Shown here piece after piece: positions 26,101 to 36,045 of a DNA stretch of 64,000 bases. The notes beneath the pieces were generated by a model. The model saw only the letters and a list, made by a program, of their open reading frames with translations, was not told the DNA's origin and searched no databases. Origin of the DNA: Blepharisma japonicum (lineage: Eukaryota > Ciliophora > Heterotrichea > Heterotrichida > Blepharismidae); assembly GCA_949751835.1 (NCBI GenBank), contig CATKHK010000040.1, forward strand, positions 310,001-374,000, written 5' to 3'. Position 1 is the first letter of the stretch, and each line of letters opens with the position of its first letter. The translations under genes and the position numbers were made by a program.

Positions 26101-27291
26101 AAATTCCCATATTAAAAATAGCTTATTTTTCTTAAATTGATGAGCATTTCAATAATTTGTAAATAAATTTAAGGTTTCAGCTGCCCCAATATCATACTTT
26201 CTTGTAAATAAATGTCTGAATTTTCTTTCAAATTCAAACTGATTTCTAGGATTTTCAGGATTTGCTTTTAGTTTTTTATATCTATATGATACAAATTTTA
26301 TTGTAAAATACAATACTATTGGCTGCAAAATTATATTGAAAACTATAATAATTTCTGCATTGTCCATGATTTCCCCAAATAGAAAAATTAGCAATGCTAT
26401 TGAAATGGCAGCCATTTTATAAATTTGTATGCAGTTTTCGATCACATTAAAATATTGCAAAACGTAAATACTTTTTATCATCAGCCCAAAACTTATAATA
26501 AATGCTGATATTTGCAGACCTGAGATGTTATCTTTTCCAAATGAAACATAAAATATACACATGGCAATATAAAAAGTTTTTCTTTGCAAATCTAATTCTG
26601 ATGAAGATCTTGCTTTTATATTGGATTTGTGGTGAGAATGCTTCATATCACATATAAAAAATTCATAAAGAATATTAATAAAAATCAACAAAATCATAGA
26701 AAATAGTGAAAAAAATATCCCAAAAGGCCCATAATTGAAATCTTCAGCCTTAATTCCATTATCATATTCTTCTATATATTCTGCATTAATTATAGAATAT
26801 TTAAAAATCATAAGCATTATCATGAAACTTGGTATAATTCCTATTGAGGCAAAAATATGGGCTATTCTTATTGGGATAAAAGTGAGAATTTTTGGAAGGG
26901 TTTTATTTAAATAAGTATAAATTCCAAAAACTAACAAGAAAATCATTTCAACACATATCGCAAACGCGGTTCCCCCAAAACATAAATTCATTATACCTAA
27001 ATCTGCACAAATCGAATCATAGCTGATGTATCCTATAATTCTTAATGGGGTTATAAAGCTCGACCAGTTAGAGATGTTTAAATCTGGATATCAAGCTAAT
27101 GAAACAATTTGTAGGCTTAAAATTATATTCAAAAATACTTCAAAAATTGCTTGCTGTTTTAACTGAGGCTTAGAGCCGTATTTTGCCACAAAAAGTTGGC
27201 TTAAAATGCTGTATGCAAACTTTTTCAGTTTTCGATAGGGCGTTGACTTTACTGTGAACTCTTGTGCGTGTGCATTCTCTAAGGCAGTCAT
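23110..27291 (-). CDS. Gene F: multi-pass TmcB/PAS-type membrane sensor (1383 aa, 2 introns), first gene of the array
   Basis: ATG at 27291 (MTALENAHAQEFTVK), TAG at 23110 (...ILIMDLE). Introns are 24652-24666 and 24241-24255. The N-terminal membrane part includes IMNLCFGGTAFAICVEMIF; the conserved block is QEWKIFTWLKHG, with TGG where A, B, C and E have TGA. The TmcB-like region has ESYDNYASFLENIVSNIDEA; the PAS-like domain reads LLISCSEETFGTICYINDKA and FIPHPFGRMHDIL. The post-PAS linker is the longest and Ser/Asp-rich. The C-terminal half shows DVSHTSKMSSLGDLG after the first helix and a Cys-containing extracytosolic segment. It is the sister of E. The upstream gene G reads away from it. 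Confidence 0.87.
24241..24255 (-). other. 15-nt intron in gene F (site c, phase 0)
   Basis: On the minus strand GTAATCTTTATTTAG, with A at position 10 and TAG in frame. It differs from the site-c intron of E by only two bases. Splicing joins SSFIAE to GKKFISNIK. Confidence 0.93.
24652..24666 (-). other. 15-nt intron in gene F (site b, phase 0)
   Basis: On the minus strand GTAAGAAAAAATTAG, with A at position 10 and TAG in frame. Splicing joins QWALLIV to IFSVIVTMVA. Confidence 0.93.
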
Positions 27292-28012
27292 TGATTCAAT
27301 AAGGAATTATATGGTACCATATTTTCGAATAAAAGTTCGCCTGGCCAGGACAGTAAACTTCTAAGAACATTTAATAATGAGTAAATTAAAGAGACAGAAA
27401 AAATTTATCGAAAAAGTCTAATATAAGTTATGTTCTGATGTTGCTTTTAAAGCCACTAAATAATATTAAATAAGAATTAACTTTTAAGTATCATTTTTAT
27501 TGCTCACTGCAAAATATTCTTCTTTTATTTTTGTTTTTTCTAACTTTGTTTTTTTTCGATATATAAATTAAATGAACATTTATAATTTAACTCTTTCAAA
27601 TTTTCAAGAAAATTATTTTTAATTTATATTTTTCTGGATTTTAGTAAAAACTTAATTAATAAACACTATTTATTTCTAATTTAATACCCTTTCATATGCT
27701 TGTAATTCAAGTAACTCAATTTGTCAATTTATGCATGGTTTAGTAAAGATTTTTCTTAAGCAAAACTTGATTCAGTAAATATTAAGAATATTAAAAGTCA
27801 ATATCTGGATTATCAATTTGCAATCATTGATTAATATAATTCAATTCAGTCTTTGGAACTTAGGGATAATGCTCTTATAGGATTGAATTTTTTTAATTTT
27901 ATAATTTAATAAATTTTCTGTTTGAACTAGAAAATCAGAAGAAAACCTTTTAATTATAATAATTCTCTAATATAAAAATTAAGAAAATGGGGGATCAACT
28001 TCTATTATTAAA
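27292..28012. other. Divergent intergenic region between F and G
   Basis: About 720 bases, very AT-rich, no reading frame of note. It must contain the promoters of both gene F (minus) and gene G (plus). Confidence 0.45.
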
Positions 28013-28711
28013 ATGGTCAAAAGATCTAATAATTCTGAAGACCCCTCAAAACCTCGAAAGAAACCCAAACAATTCATCGATCTCATCAATCCATTATCTC
28101 ACAAAATCCCAAAAAAAGAAGAAGACAGTGAAAACGAACAAGAAATAATCAACGTCGATGAAAACCCATTTTCTGAGTCCAAAACCAATGAATCTGATTC
28201 TTCTAACGATTACAAAGTTTTCAGTGCTTCATGGCAGTCAAATTTTTGCAATAGAAAATTAACCATCAGAGATCGTCCTCTCCATAAATGTCAAGGGCTT
28301 TCTTATGCTCTTGAATGTGCCTTTATCACAGCTGCCATAGGAATGAATAAAGTGGTACCAGAAAACTTTTTCAAAATAAGGAGAAAATACACAATTGAAA
28401 AAGTTATGGCGAAGGTCGGAATTAAGGCAAAACAGCTATTTTTAGAAGACTATGAAAGGGAGATGGGAAAAAAAGGGAAATTAAATTTAATTGTCCATGC
28501 AGACGACTGTTTGTCTAGCAGGAAAAAAAATTGGTGTTATGCAGTAGCTGAAAGGGGGCGTGCAGTTTTTTATAATTGTTGACAAATCGAGCCTTGCTTT
28601 GGAGATTCCGCAATTATTGGGCAGAAGATAGAATTTCAAAATAATGGAGAGAATTTTAGATATGTGATTTCGGCGCTGTGGATGCTTGAAAATGAAACGC
28701 CGCCGAGGTAG
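28013..28711 (+). CDS. Gene G: orphan protein with basic N-terminus (232 aa)
   Basis: ATG at 28013, TAG at 28709; one TGA (28580-28582) is read as Trp. The first 65 residues are low-complexity, Lys/Pro then Glu/Asp/Ser-rich, with KRSNN and RKKPK stretches that could serve as nuclear localisation signals. The remaining ~165 residues look globular and contain five spaced Cys residues (FCNRK, HKCQG, LECAF, DDCLS, NWCYA) plus NCWQIEPCFGD. I do not recognise a family. The Cys residues might bind metal, but no standard zinc-finger spacing is evident. It is divergent from gene F and isolated by long AT-rich flanks. Confidence 0.72.
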
Positions 28712-29340
28712 TTTTTAATAATTAATAGGAAATTCTATGTGATAATAATAATTAGCTTAAAAAATAAAATAGTTTTTAGTATGCTGTAGAGAAAAGTGTC
28801 TAATAAAGGAGAGATGATATTATTTATAATAAAAAGAGAATTTATTGAAAATTTTTGTTTTAAAGGTTTATTGATCCAACTTTTTATCATAGCAAAAATT
28901 TCATGAATATGCAGACTTTGCTATTATTACTAAATAAATTTTTAATAAAACCTACTTGCACATAATCTATGTTATGAAATTCTATTCTGGCTAGTCTAAA
29001 TGCAGCATTCAAAAAATATTTAATAATATGGCATCATAGACAATGAAATAAATATTAAATTTTAATTTAATAATTACAATCATGCATTTTTAAAAAAATT
29101 CAGCTTCATCTTATAAAATTTTTAATCAATGCATTTTTATTCATCTAGTTTACACTTATTTTTACTGAGATTGTTATATTGCTTAATGTCTCAAAACTTT
29201 AAAATAATAAAACTTAAATTTAAGAAGTAAGAGCTTTCCATTTTAGAAATAAAATATTATAAGACTCTACAAATTTCATTGAAAAGTCTGCTTATTGTTA
29301 AATAAAAGATCTTGACTTAGATTTTTATTATAAATAAAGA
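28712..29340. other. Gene-free stretch after gene G
   Basis: About 630 bases of AT-rich sequence with no supported gene; probably 3' flanks of two convergent genes. Confidence 0.45.
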
Positions 29341-29562
29341 TTAAGAATTTTTATATCTTTTAATATAAACCTCACCAAAAATATCTCAAGGATAAAGATT
29401 ATGCGTTCGATTTAAGCTGCTAGTATCAGTACGGCAAATATTTTGCTTCTTATTTCTTAAATAATAAATTTTTGAGGCTAATTTGTGTTTATTGTTAATT
29501 CCATAATTAATAAAGTGCGTCTCAGCTCACCATTTCTTGAATACTGATTTGAATTCACTCAT
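29341..29562 (-). CDS. Small ORF or last exon downstream of the Myb/SANT gene (73 codons)
   Basis: ATG at 29562, TAA at 29341. It uses two TGA as Trp (FKKWWAETHF and LYPWDIFGEV), which makes it look coding. The same open frame extends upstream of the ATG to about 29610 (KISNFAYFLKVPEM) and is in the same frame as the Myb/SANT gene, from which it is separated by several TAA codons. A 51-nt GT...TAG segment (29594-29644) would remove them and fuse the two, but all other introns here are 15 nt. It could be a separate small gene, a rare long-intron exon, or a decayed 3' part. No family is recognised. Confidence 0.4.
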
Positions 29563-29640
29563 CTCAGGAACTTTTAAAAAATAAGCAAAGTTGCTAATCT
29601 TCAAAATATATTTAATATTTTATTTAAATTAAAATCAAGC

Positions 29641-30075
29641 TTACAGATCATTTCAATGTTCATTGCCCAAAGAAGTGACACAATGAGCTCTCATTTCCCG
29701 CAATCTCCGGAATTGCTTAATGACTTTAAGTCTGATGTAGAAATACCTTGACTGGGCTTGCTGCACAGTTTTACCAGGCACTTCTTTTATAATTTGCTTC
29801 CACTTTATCCCTTTGGAAGTTGAAAATTTTACTATTGCTTTGATGAGATTGAGAGTTTCGCACCGACTCCAGTGCTTTCCTTTACCCAAATTTGGGTCTT
29901 CGAGGCATAGCATAGAGTCTGCGAGCTCTATTATTTTTTCTTCAGTCATATCTTGTGACGAATTAGCTTCAACTGTATTATTGGTTAATTTCACCATAAA
30001 TTTGTTTGTGACTAATAACAATCATTTGTGTTCATTTTTTGGGCATCTTTGGAATGGTAAAAATCCGAATTTCAT
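29641..30075 (-). CDS. Myb/SANT-domain protein (144 aa)
   Basis: The frame opens at an ATG at 30075 (MKFGFLPFQRC) and reads through one TGA (Trp) to TAA at 29641; a second in-frame ATG at 29997 is the alternative start if the first 26 codons are not used. Residues about 69-113 form a Myb/SANT-like unit: HWSRCETLNLIKAIVKF, GIKWKQIIKEVPGK, TVQQAQSRYFYIR, with the spaced Trp residues and the 'W..I...vpGkT..Q..sRY' pattern of SANT domains. It probably acts in the nucleus as a chromatin or DNA-binding protein. The tail is basic (RRLREMRAH). The 29341-29562 frame downstream may be part of the same gene. Confidence 0.68.
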
Positions 30076-31195
30076 TTCTTAATTTTTTGATTTTCAAAAT
30101 TTCTTTACAGTTTTGCTTTTTTGCAGTTTTTTGTTGAAATTTGTGGAATGTAATGGAAAATTTTGGCTTTGGGTAATGTCAAGAATGTGTTTCAGGAGAA
30201 TTCATTGTAAATTCAAGAAATCTTGGACTTTTGCCTTTTTCATAATTTCCCAATACCCAAACCCCATTTCCAAGGGCTTTTTTGGGAATCCGGGATTTGA
30301 AACATTGGGATCATGTGATCATGAGTTTCTTTATTTAAGAAGGAGCCATGAAGAACTAAAAATTTGTGACTAGTTAGTCGGGCATTTTTTCAATTTCTTG
30401 ATTTATCTAGGGAATAGATAATAAAAATTCCGCACCCCCTAATGATTTCCGAAAAAGGTATTTCATATAGAGTTTTGATATTAATGGAGAAATCTGAGGT
30501 CAGAATATGTGGGATTATATCAGTTGAAATGATAGAGCTTAAATCTGAGAGCTTATATATGAGATCTTGGGAATCGCCTCTCCTTTCATTTTTAGTTAAT
30601 TTAAATCACTATTTTATTTAAAAAAGTTTAAATTTAATTATAGAATTCAAGAAGCTACTGTTATATACAGATAGAAATATAAAAAATTTGTGGCCATATT
30701 GAATTATAAGTCCTGAGTTTTTTATGGTTTAATAAGACAAATTCTTGATTTTCCAATTTTATCATCTAGAATCTTCGATCTTATTTATTTAAGAATTAAT
30801 ATTATAAATCTTAAAAGTAGTGATAATAATTAATTCAAATTTCGATTAACGAAATAAATCTTAAAAGATATTTTATGATATTTACAATATATTGAAAAGT
30901 CAGGTTTTGTCTAATGAAGAAATAAGAATTTATGAAAAGCAAATAAAGTAGTCATAATTTAATTCAAAAATTTAAGATTAAGAAATATTAATTTTTAATT
31001 AAATAGAATTATGATAAATATTTTTAAATGTAGTTATTTCTTATTCTAAGATATAAATATAATTTATATAATAAATATCATATTGAAATTATAAACATTG
31101 AAATTGTAATCAATCTTTAATTATATAAGCTCTCTAGATTACCCTTCCAGTTTTGAGTAATCCGTCACTTGAGCTTTATTAAGCAATCTTCTGGT
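30076..31195. other. Long intergenic stretch with weak ORFs
   Basis: About 1.1 kb. The part at 30113-30380 is less AT-rich than its surroundings and is open on both strands (86 codons on plus; on minus a frame with several TGA-Trp), but neither product has a recognisable motif. A 59-codon plus-strand ORF at 30442-30621 (MISEKGISYRVLI...) uses no TGA and is likewise unassigned. From 30640 to 31150 the sequence is almost pure A/T with no signal that I can name. Confidence 0.4.
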
Positions 31196-31624
31196 CTAGC
31201 GTCATCCTCTAGATCGCTTGCAAACATTCGGATACCTTTCCGCCATATTCGGTTTATACCGAGTTGGGGCATTCATAGTTTCCCTAAAATAATTATCTCT
31301 TCTTTTCGCCCTTTCTTTCCTTTCTTCTTCCTGTTTTTTTTCTTCTTCCTCTTCTTGGTTCATCTTTTTTTCTTCTTCCTGTCTTATCCTCAATTCTTCA
31401 AGTTCTTTTTCTCTTCTTTCCCATGAAGATTTTTTCCCATCTTCATATAGGGTAGTCCTTTGTGTCGAAAAAGTCCTTTTCAAGTAAATATAATTTGAAA
31501 TTTTGTAGTAAAAATAATAAACAATCACGAAAATAATAAGGTAGATTCACATGAATGAGTAGTTGCCTGGCTGCCATGAGCTGGGCCGGAGAGGCTCTAG
31601 AAGAGTCTCTGTAAGAAAATCCAT
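31196..31624 (-). CDS. Small single-pass membrane coiled-coil protein, selenoprotein S/VIMP-like (142 aa)
   Basis: ATG at 31624 (MDFLTETLLEPLRPSSW), TAG at 31196. Two TGA are read as Trp: one inside the membrane helix (SFMWIYLI) and one just before the end (RGWR). Layout: short N-terminal segment 1-24, one membrane helix about 25-43, then a highly charged coiled coil about 60-115 dominated by Glu, Lys, Arg and Gln, and a short tail (TRYKPNMAERYPNV). This matches the build of selenoprotein S/VIMP, an ER membrane adaptor in ERAD, including a penultimate-type TGA codon. Here I read that TGA as Trp; selenocysteine cannot be excluded without a SECIS search. The family assignment rests on architecture and is tentative. 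The 3' end of the UBE2Q-like gene lies only 20 bp upstream. Confidence 0.62.
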
Positions 31625-31644
31625 TTTATTTTTATTAATTTGAA

Positions 31645-32232
31645 TTACCATCCATGCACCCTGAGGGCTCGTCTAAATGCGATTTCAGCTTCGTTGAGCG
31701 TATAGTCTCTGGTTTGATAATAATCAAGTCTTCCATGGCCTTCAGCTATATTTGACAAAATTTCCATAAGTATTCCATCGATATTTCTACCTGGATTTCA
31801 GCCTGAGGTAGTAAGACCATGGATGCAAACTGAGCCTCCTATGGTAATATGACCAGTGCGAAATTGAAACCTTGGCCTTATAACTCTAACAAATGGAGGA
31901 GCTGAAGGATAATTCTGACCATACCTGACCTCAAAAACAAGTTCTTTTTTTCTGCCTGGATTTCTTTGTGCATATGCATCAAAATCACTATTTAATATTG
32001 TAGATATTTGATATTTATTCATGTCAATATAAATATTTCAAACATAGATATTCGAACCATTCTCAAATTCAGTGTGGATTCCTTCACATTCTTTAGTCCT
32101 TACTAAATTTTTGTATTCTTTAAGGATTCTTTGAGTAGATAGAGTTGATTCCAAAGTGGGGGCTACTTCTCTGAACCTTTGAAAGGCAGTTTCTAATTCT
32201 TCAGGAGTCTCTTCATCTACTAAACTTTCCAT
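31645..32232 (-). CDS. UBE2Q: UBE2Q-like ubiquitin-conjugating enzyme (195 aa)
   Basis: ATG at 32232 (MESLVDEETPEEL), TAA at 31645; two TGA are read as Trp (NIYVWNIY and TSGWNPG). The UBC fold is clear: helix 1 (TQRILKEYKNLV), strands ending in YPSAPPFVRVIRPRF, then ITIGGSVCIHGLTTSGW with the candidate catalytic Cys at residue 136, followed by IDGILMEILSNIAEGHGRLD. The 'PPFVRV..P' and 'GG..C...LT..GW' motifs are those of the UBE2Q branch rather than canonical E2s, which have HPN before the Cys. The N-terminal extension of animal UBE2Q is absent. Predicted role: transfer of ubiquitin or a related modifier in the cytosol. Confidence 0.83.
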
Positions 32233-32403
32233 TTTATTTCTACGAATTTAAAGTATTTCTGACGATTTGATGCAAGGAGACCATTTATTTCATGGCTTAG
32301 TTTCTGATACTATGGTATATAAATTTATATTTTTATTTATAGTGATTTCAAGACTTGATTTTATATACATTATTAGGGTTTTTACGAATTTTAAAGCCAA
32401 AAT

Positions 32404-34035
32404 CTACTCGTTATTTTTAAATTTGCTTAGCTGATTGAAAAATCCATGGAATTGTGGCGAATTATTTGTGCTTGTCTTTAATGCTTCCACATCCTCACTT
32501 AAGCTTGAAATGTTTTTAACGTGACTTGCGACTATCACCATTGCTGATAAAAGATGTGTGAGCAGCTTATTCTTATGCTTTTGCTTTATTTCTTCATTCC
32601 ACGTCTCTTTTGCAATATCAGTTAGCTTCTTCCATTCTTTATCACTTATTTCCCATTTCTTAAGGCCTTTTTTAATAATTTGTAAAATTTCCAGTCTAAG
32701 TGAAGGCTTTCTTCCTTCTTTTGTGTATTTAAAAAGCGTTCGCTTTATGCGATTCTCAGGTTTAATAATCATAATTATTTCGGCTAAAGTATTTGTGCTC
32801 ATTTTTGCATTGTGGTCTTCCATGAATTTTTTAATGCACTCAATAACAATTTTCTCAGCTTCTTCATGATCAAAATTGTGGATGGTCCTTATCAAGTGGT
32901 TAAGATTTCGTGATATCGAGTTATTTAAGTTTTTGTCTTTCATCATAGATTTAGCTAAGGAATTTGCAATTTCTGTTAAAACTTCATGGTGCTCTGGCTT
33001 GATATCTATTTGTGTTTTCGTAATATTTCCAAGCAAAGCTTGATATCTCCCTGTCAAACCTCCTTTGCCTTTTGCTTTAATCGATGATTTATAAGCTGCA
33101 AGCAAAGTTTGGTACAGCTTTATATAAACATCTATATCTTGGGTTTTCTTTATCAAAACTTCCAATAAATCACAAGCACGAATTAAAAAATTTTGTTTCA
33201 AAGTCGCTTCTTGGTTGTTTTTCTTTGGCTCCGCAAAAATTCCTTCAATCCCTTTTTCTGTGTCTACTTCTACATCTTCCTCTTCTTTTTCTTCTTCCTC
33301 TTCAGTTGGCATCTCAATTTGAACATTTCCGCTCTTTATCATTTCACAAATCATATCGATAAATTCATTGGAAACTTCATTAACAAATAACTTAAAAGTC
33401 TTTTTTATTGCATCTCTTATATAAGAGACTGGCTTCACAAGCTGGGATAAAAAGAACTTAAAAAGTTCGTCAAGCTTGTTGCTTGATTTTGAGGACTTTT
33501 TTGATGGTTTTGGAGAGACTAAAGATTTGATGATTTTGTATAAATCTTTAGCATCCGATATATTTTCATAAAATAATCCTTCTAGGCATAGAAGGAGATT
33601 CAAGTGCACAAGTCTTTCTAATTGTGCTGAAGTTATCAAGCTCAAACCTTGAGCTTTTCTTTTTCCAAGCTGCTCATCTTCTGTGTCTTCAATTTTAAGC
33701 TTAAGTAATTTTGCTTTAAGTTTTGTGATGAATGTTGTTGTTTCTATGGTACTTTCAACATCAAGCTTGCTCCAAATTTCGTCAATATTTTGGATTGATC
33801 CAGAAGCAGCTGACAATAGAGTTTGCTTTAATGCTGAAGCTTTTGAGACCTCAGCCTCTGAGGAATTTTTTAATTGTTTGTTTTTAGGCTTGCCTATGGT
33901 GTTTTTGTGGTGTGTTTTGTTTTTCTTACTGGATTTCTCTTCTGAAAGAGCTTTTGTCTTTTTGTTGATTTTAGAGGTCTTATGCTTTTTAGCTGGTGAG
34001 TCAACCTTTTTATGGGACTTTCCAGCCTTAACCAT
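32404..34035 (-). CDS. MYBBP1A/Pol5 (DNA polymerase phi)-like nucleolar protein (543 aa)
   Basis: A single uninterrupted frame from ATG 34035 to TAG 32404, with no TGA at all. Residues 1-60 are strongly basic (KKHKTSKINKKTK) as in nucleolar proteins. The rest is alpha-helical repeat-like sequence with an acidic tract (EEEEEKEEEDVEVD, about residues 245-260) and the segment FFLSQLVKPVSYIRDAIKKTFKLF, which resembles the C-terminal HEAT-like part of Pol5/MYBBP1A that precedes its acidic region. The family is normally about 1,000 residues or more; this protein corresponds to the C-terminal half only. Predicted role: rRNA transcription or ribosome biogenesis. An unrelated ARM/HEAT nucleolar protein is the main alternative. 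Confidence 0.6.
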   Translation of the reverse strand: MVKAGKSHKKVDSPAKKHKTSKINKKTKALSEEKSSKKNKTHHKNTIGKPKNKQLKNSSEAEVSKASALKQTLLSAASGSIQNIDEIWSKLDVESTIETTTFITKLKAKLLKLKIEDTEDEQLGKRKAQGLSLITSAQLERLVHLNLLLCLEGLFYENISDAKDLYKIIKSLVSPKPSKKSSKSSNKLDELFKFFLSQLVKPVSYIRDAIKKTFKLFVNEVSNEFIDMICEMIKSGNVQIEMPTEEEEEKEEEDVEVDTEKGIEGIFAEPKKNNQEATLKQNFLIRACDLLEVLIKKTQDIDVYIKLYQTLLAAYKSSIKAKGKGGLTGRYQALLGNITKTQIDIKPEHHEVLTEIANSLAKSMMKDKNLNNSISRNLNHLIRTIHNFDHEEAEKIVIECIKKFMEDHNAKMSTNTLAEIIMIIKPENRIKRTLFKYTKEGRKPSLRLEILQIIKKGLKKWEISDKEWKKLTDIAKETWNEEIKQKHKNKLLTHLLSAMVIVASHVKNISSLSEDVEALKTSTNNSPQFHGFFNQLSKFKNNE

Positions 34036-34312
34036 TTAATTTTTATTACTTCATTAGTTTAATTATTTTTTGTCCTAATCATTTTATAAATGATTTTTTA
34101 TTTGCTTTCTCTATCTAATTTACTACCCTCAATTGTTTTTTATGTGGGAATCCTCCATTTTACTGGTAATTTATAACTATTGCTCAATTTGTGTTTATTA
34201 AGTATCAAATATTGCCTTTAGCCTTCTAATAAGCTATAATTTATTCTTTAATCAAGAATTCATTATATTTTCTTACTTCCCTCTATCTATTTATCATATA
34301 ATTAAACAGATA

Positions 34313-36016
34313 ATGGTTGAACATATCCGCCCTAATTCATCTAAAATCAAAAGGTCAGATCTCGCTGCAGAGCCAATTCTTCGTCAGCAATTAATCATAT
34401 CTACCAACAAACTTAAAAGCAACACACGCTTAACAAGCCCAATCGCCCTTGTAAAAAAGTCAATATCATCAAGTCGCTCTCCGAAACTTGCTAATAATCG
34501 CAGTAAAAACTTCTTTAATCCTCCTCAGCCAAATGTAAAAATTGACTCACAGAAGTTTGTGAAGGCTCTTCAAGTCTCTTTAAAAAACAGCTCATCCCGG
34601 AAGCCCTCCCCGATAAGAATAGAAAAAAATAAATCTCGCCCTATTAACCCTTTTGCTGTAAAACCGAGTCATCGGAGAGTAAAATCTGATATCCCGACCT
34701 TAACTGAGAAATTATTAGCCTCGCCATATATAGTAAAAGGAAAGCTTGTAAATTTTCAGGCTTCAAACCCCAATCAAAAGCATTATAAAATTCAAGAGCC
34801 AAGTGTAATAATATGCCCATCCCAAGAGCAGACCCTAAAGAAAACACATAAAAGAAATCTCAGTGAAGAAGACACAGATCTGCACCGACAAGTTTCTCTT
34901 AACCGAAGCATAGGAGCTACTTTTGAAAAGCATGAAACGCCAAGACATGAAAATGACGAAAATGAGCGTCAGAATCTGATCCTAACAATTATCTCAAGTT
35001 TCCGCAAGACTGGGCTACCACCTAAGACCGGGACTGATTTTTATTCCTTAATAAAACAGCTAGGAAAAGGGTCTTTTGGAAAAGTCTATTTAGCCATAAG
35101 CAGGCTTACAGGTTTAAAAGTTGCCATAAAAGCTATACATAAAGGCAATATTAAAGATGAAAGAATAAGGCAAAAAGTTTTCCAAGAAGTTTTCGTTATG
35201 AATAGAATCCATCATGTAAATGTTACCAGATTATTAGAAATTTTTGAGTCAGAAAACCACATAATGATGGTTTTAGAGTACTCTGATGGAGGAGATTTGC
35301 TACAATTAGTTAAAGCAAAAGGAAAATTACATGAAAATGAAGCAAAGTTTTTGTTTTGGCAGGTGGTTTTGGCTGTAAAAGCTTGTCATGATAAAAATGT
35401 GATACATAGGGATATAAAGCTTGATAATATTTTATTATCAAATAATTTTTCTGTTGCGAAATTGTGCGATTTTGGAGTCAGCAGGGTTGCTAAAAGAGAC
35501 CAAATCATAGATGAACAGTGTGGAACACCTGCGTATTTAGCCCCAGAAATTATTGTAGATAGAGGATATCAGCCATTTTATGTTGATTTGTGGAGTATGG
35601 GCGTACTTTTGTATGCCATGATCTGTGGAACTGTCCCATTTAAAGCTAAAACTCTAGTAGATTTGCATAAGCTGATATTAAAATGCAAATATAACATGCC
35701 AGATTGCTTTTCAGTTGAAGTCCAGGATTTAATAAAAAGACTACTTAACCCGATTCCTCATTTAAGAATATCTTTAGATGACATAATGTCCCATCCATGA
35801 TTTGATGACTGTGGGATAAGAAATGACGAGTCTTCAACAAAAGCAAATACAGAAATGGCCGATTCAGAGGATGTAGCTATCGATAAAAAGATTTTAAACA
35901 AATTATTTTTGTATGGATTCCCTCAAGATTATGTTTTAAGAAGCCTAAAAGTCCACGATATAAATCATGCTACTTGCTGCTACCAACTTTTAGAGATGGA
36001 TGAAAAAAATATTTAA
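34313..36016 (+). CDS. SNF1/CAMK-like Ser/Thr protein kinase with UBA-like tail (567 aa)
   Basis: ATG at 34313, TAA at 36014; the TGA at 35798 is read as Trp in SHPWF, the normal end of a kinase domain. Residues 1-240 are disordered, basic and Ser/Pro-rich. The kinase domain is about 242-498: glycine loop LGKGSFGKVY, VAIK lysine, HRDIKLDN near 364, DFGVSR near 385, activation-segment CGTPAYLAPE, and DLWSMGVLLYAM. All catalytic residues are present. Residues about 525-560 (ILNKLFLYGFPQDYVLRSL...ATCCYQLLE) look like the UBA/autoinhibitory module that follows the catalytic domain in AMPK-related kinases. The gene upstream on the minus strand is divergent with 277 bp between starts; the PB1 protein follows 29 bp downstream on the same strand. 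Confidence 0.92.
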
Positions 36017-36045
36017 TTTTTGTTTATAGCCTAAATTGTAAAAAT

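Noticed and set aside
30113-30373. 86-codon plus-strand ORF in a less AT-rich patch
   Set aside because: The opposite strand is equally open, no domain or membrane pattern is convincing, and there is no paralogue. Described only as intergenic content.
33084-34039. Plus-strand ORFs opposite the MYBBP1A-like gene
   Set aside because: Phe/Leu/Ser-rich mirror frames of Lys/Glu-rich coding sequence on the other strand.
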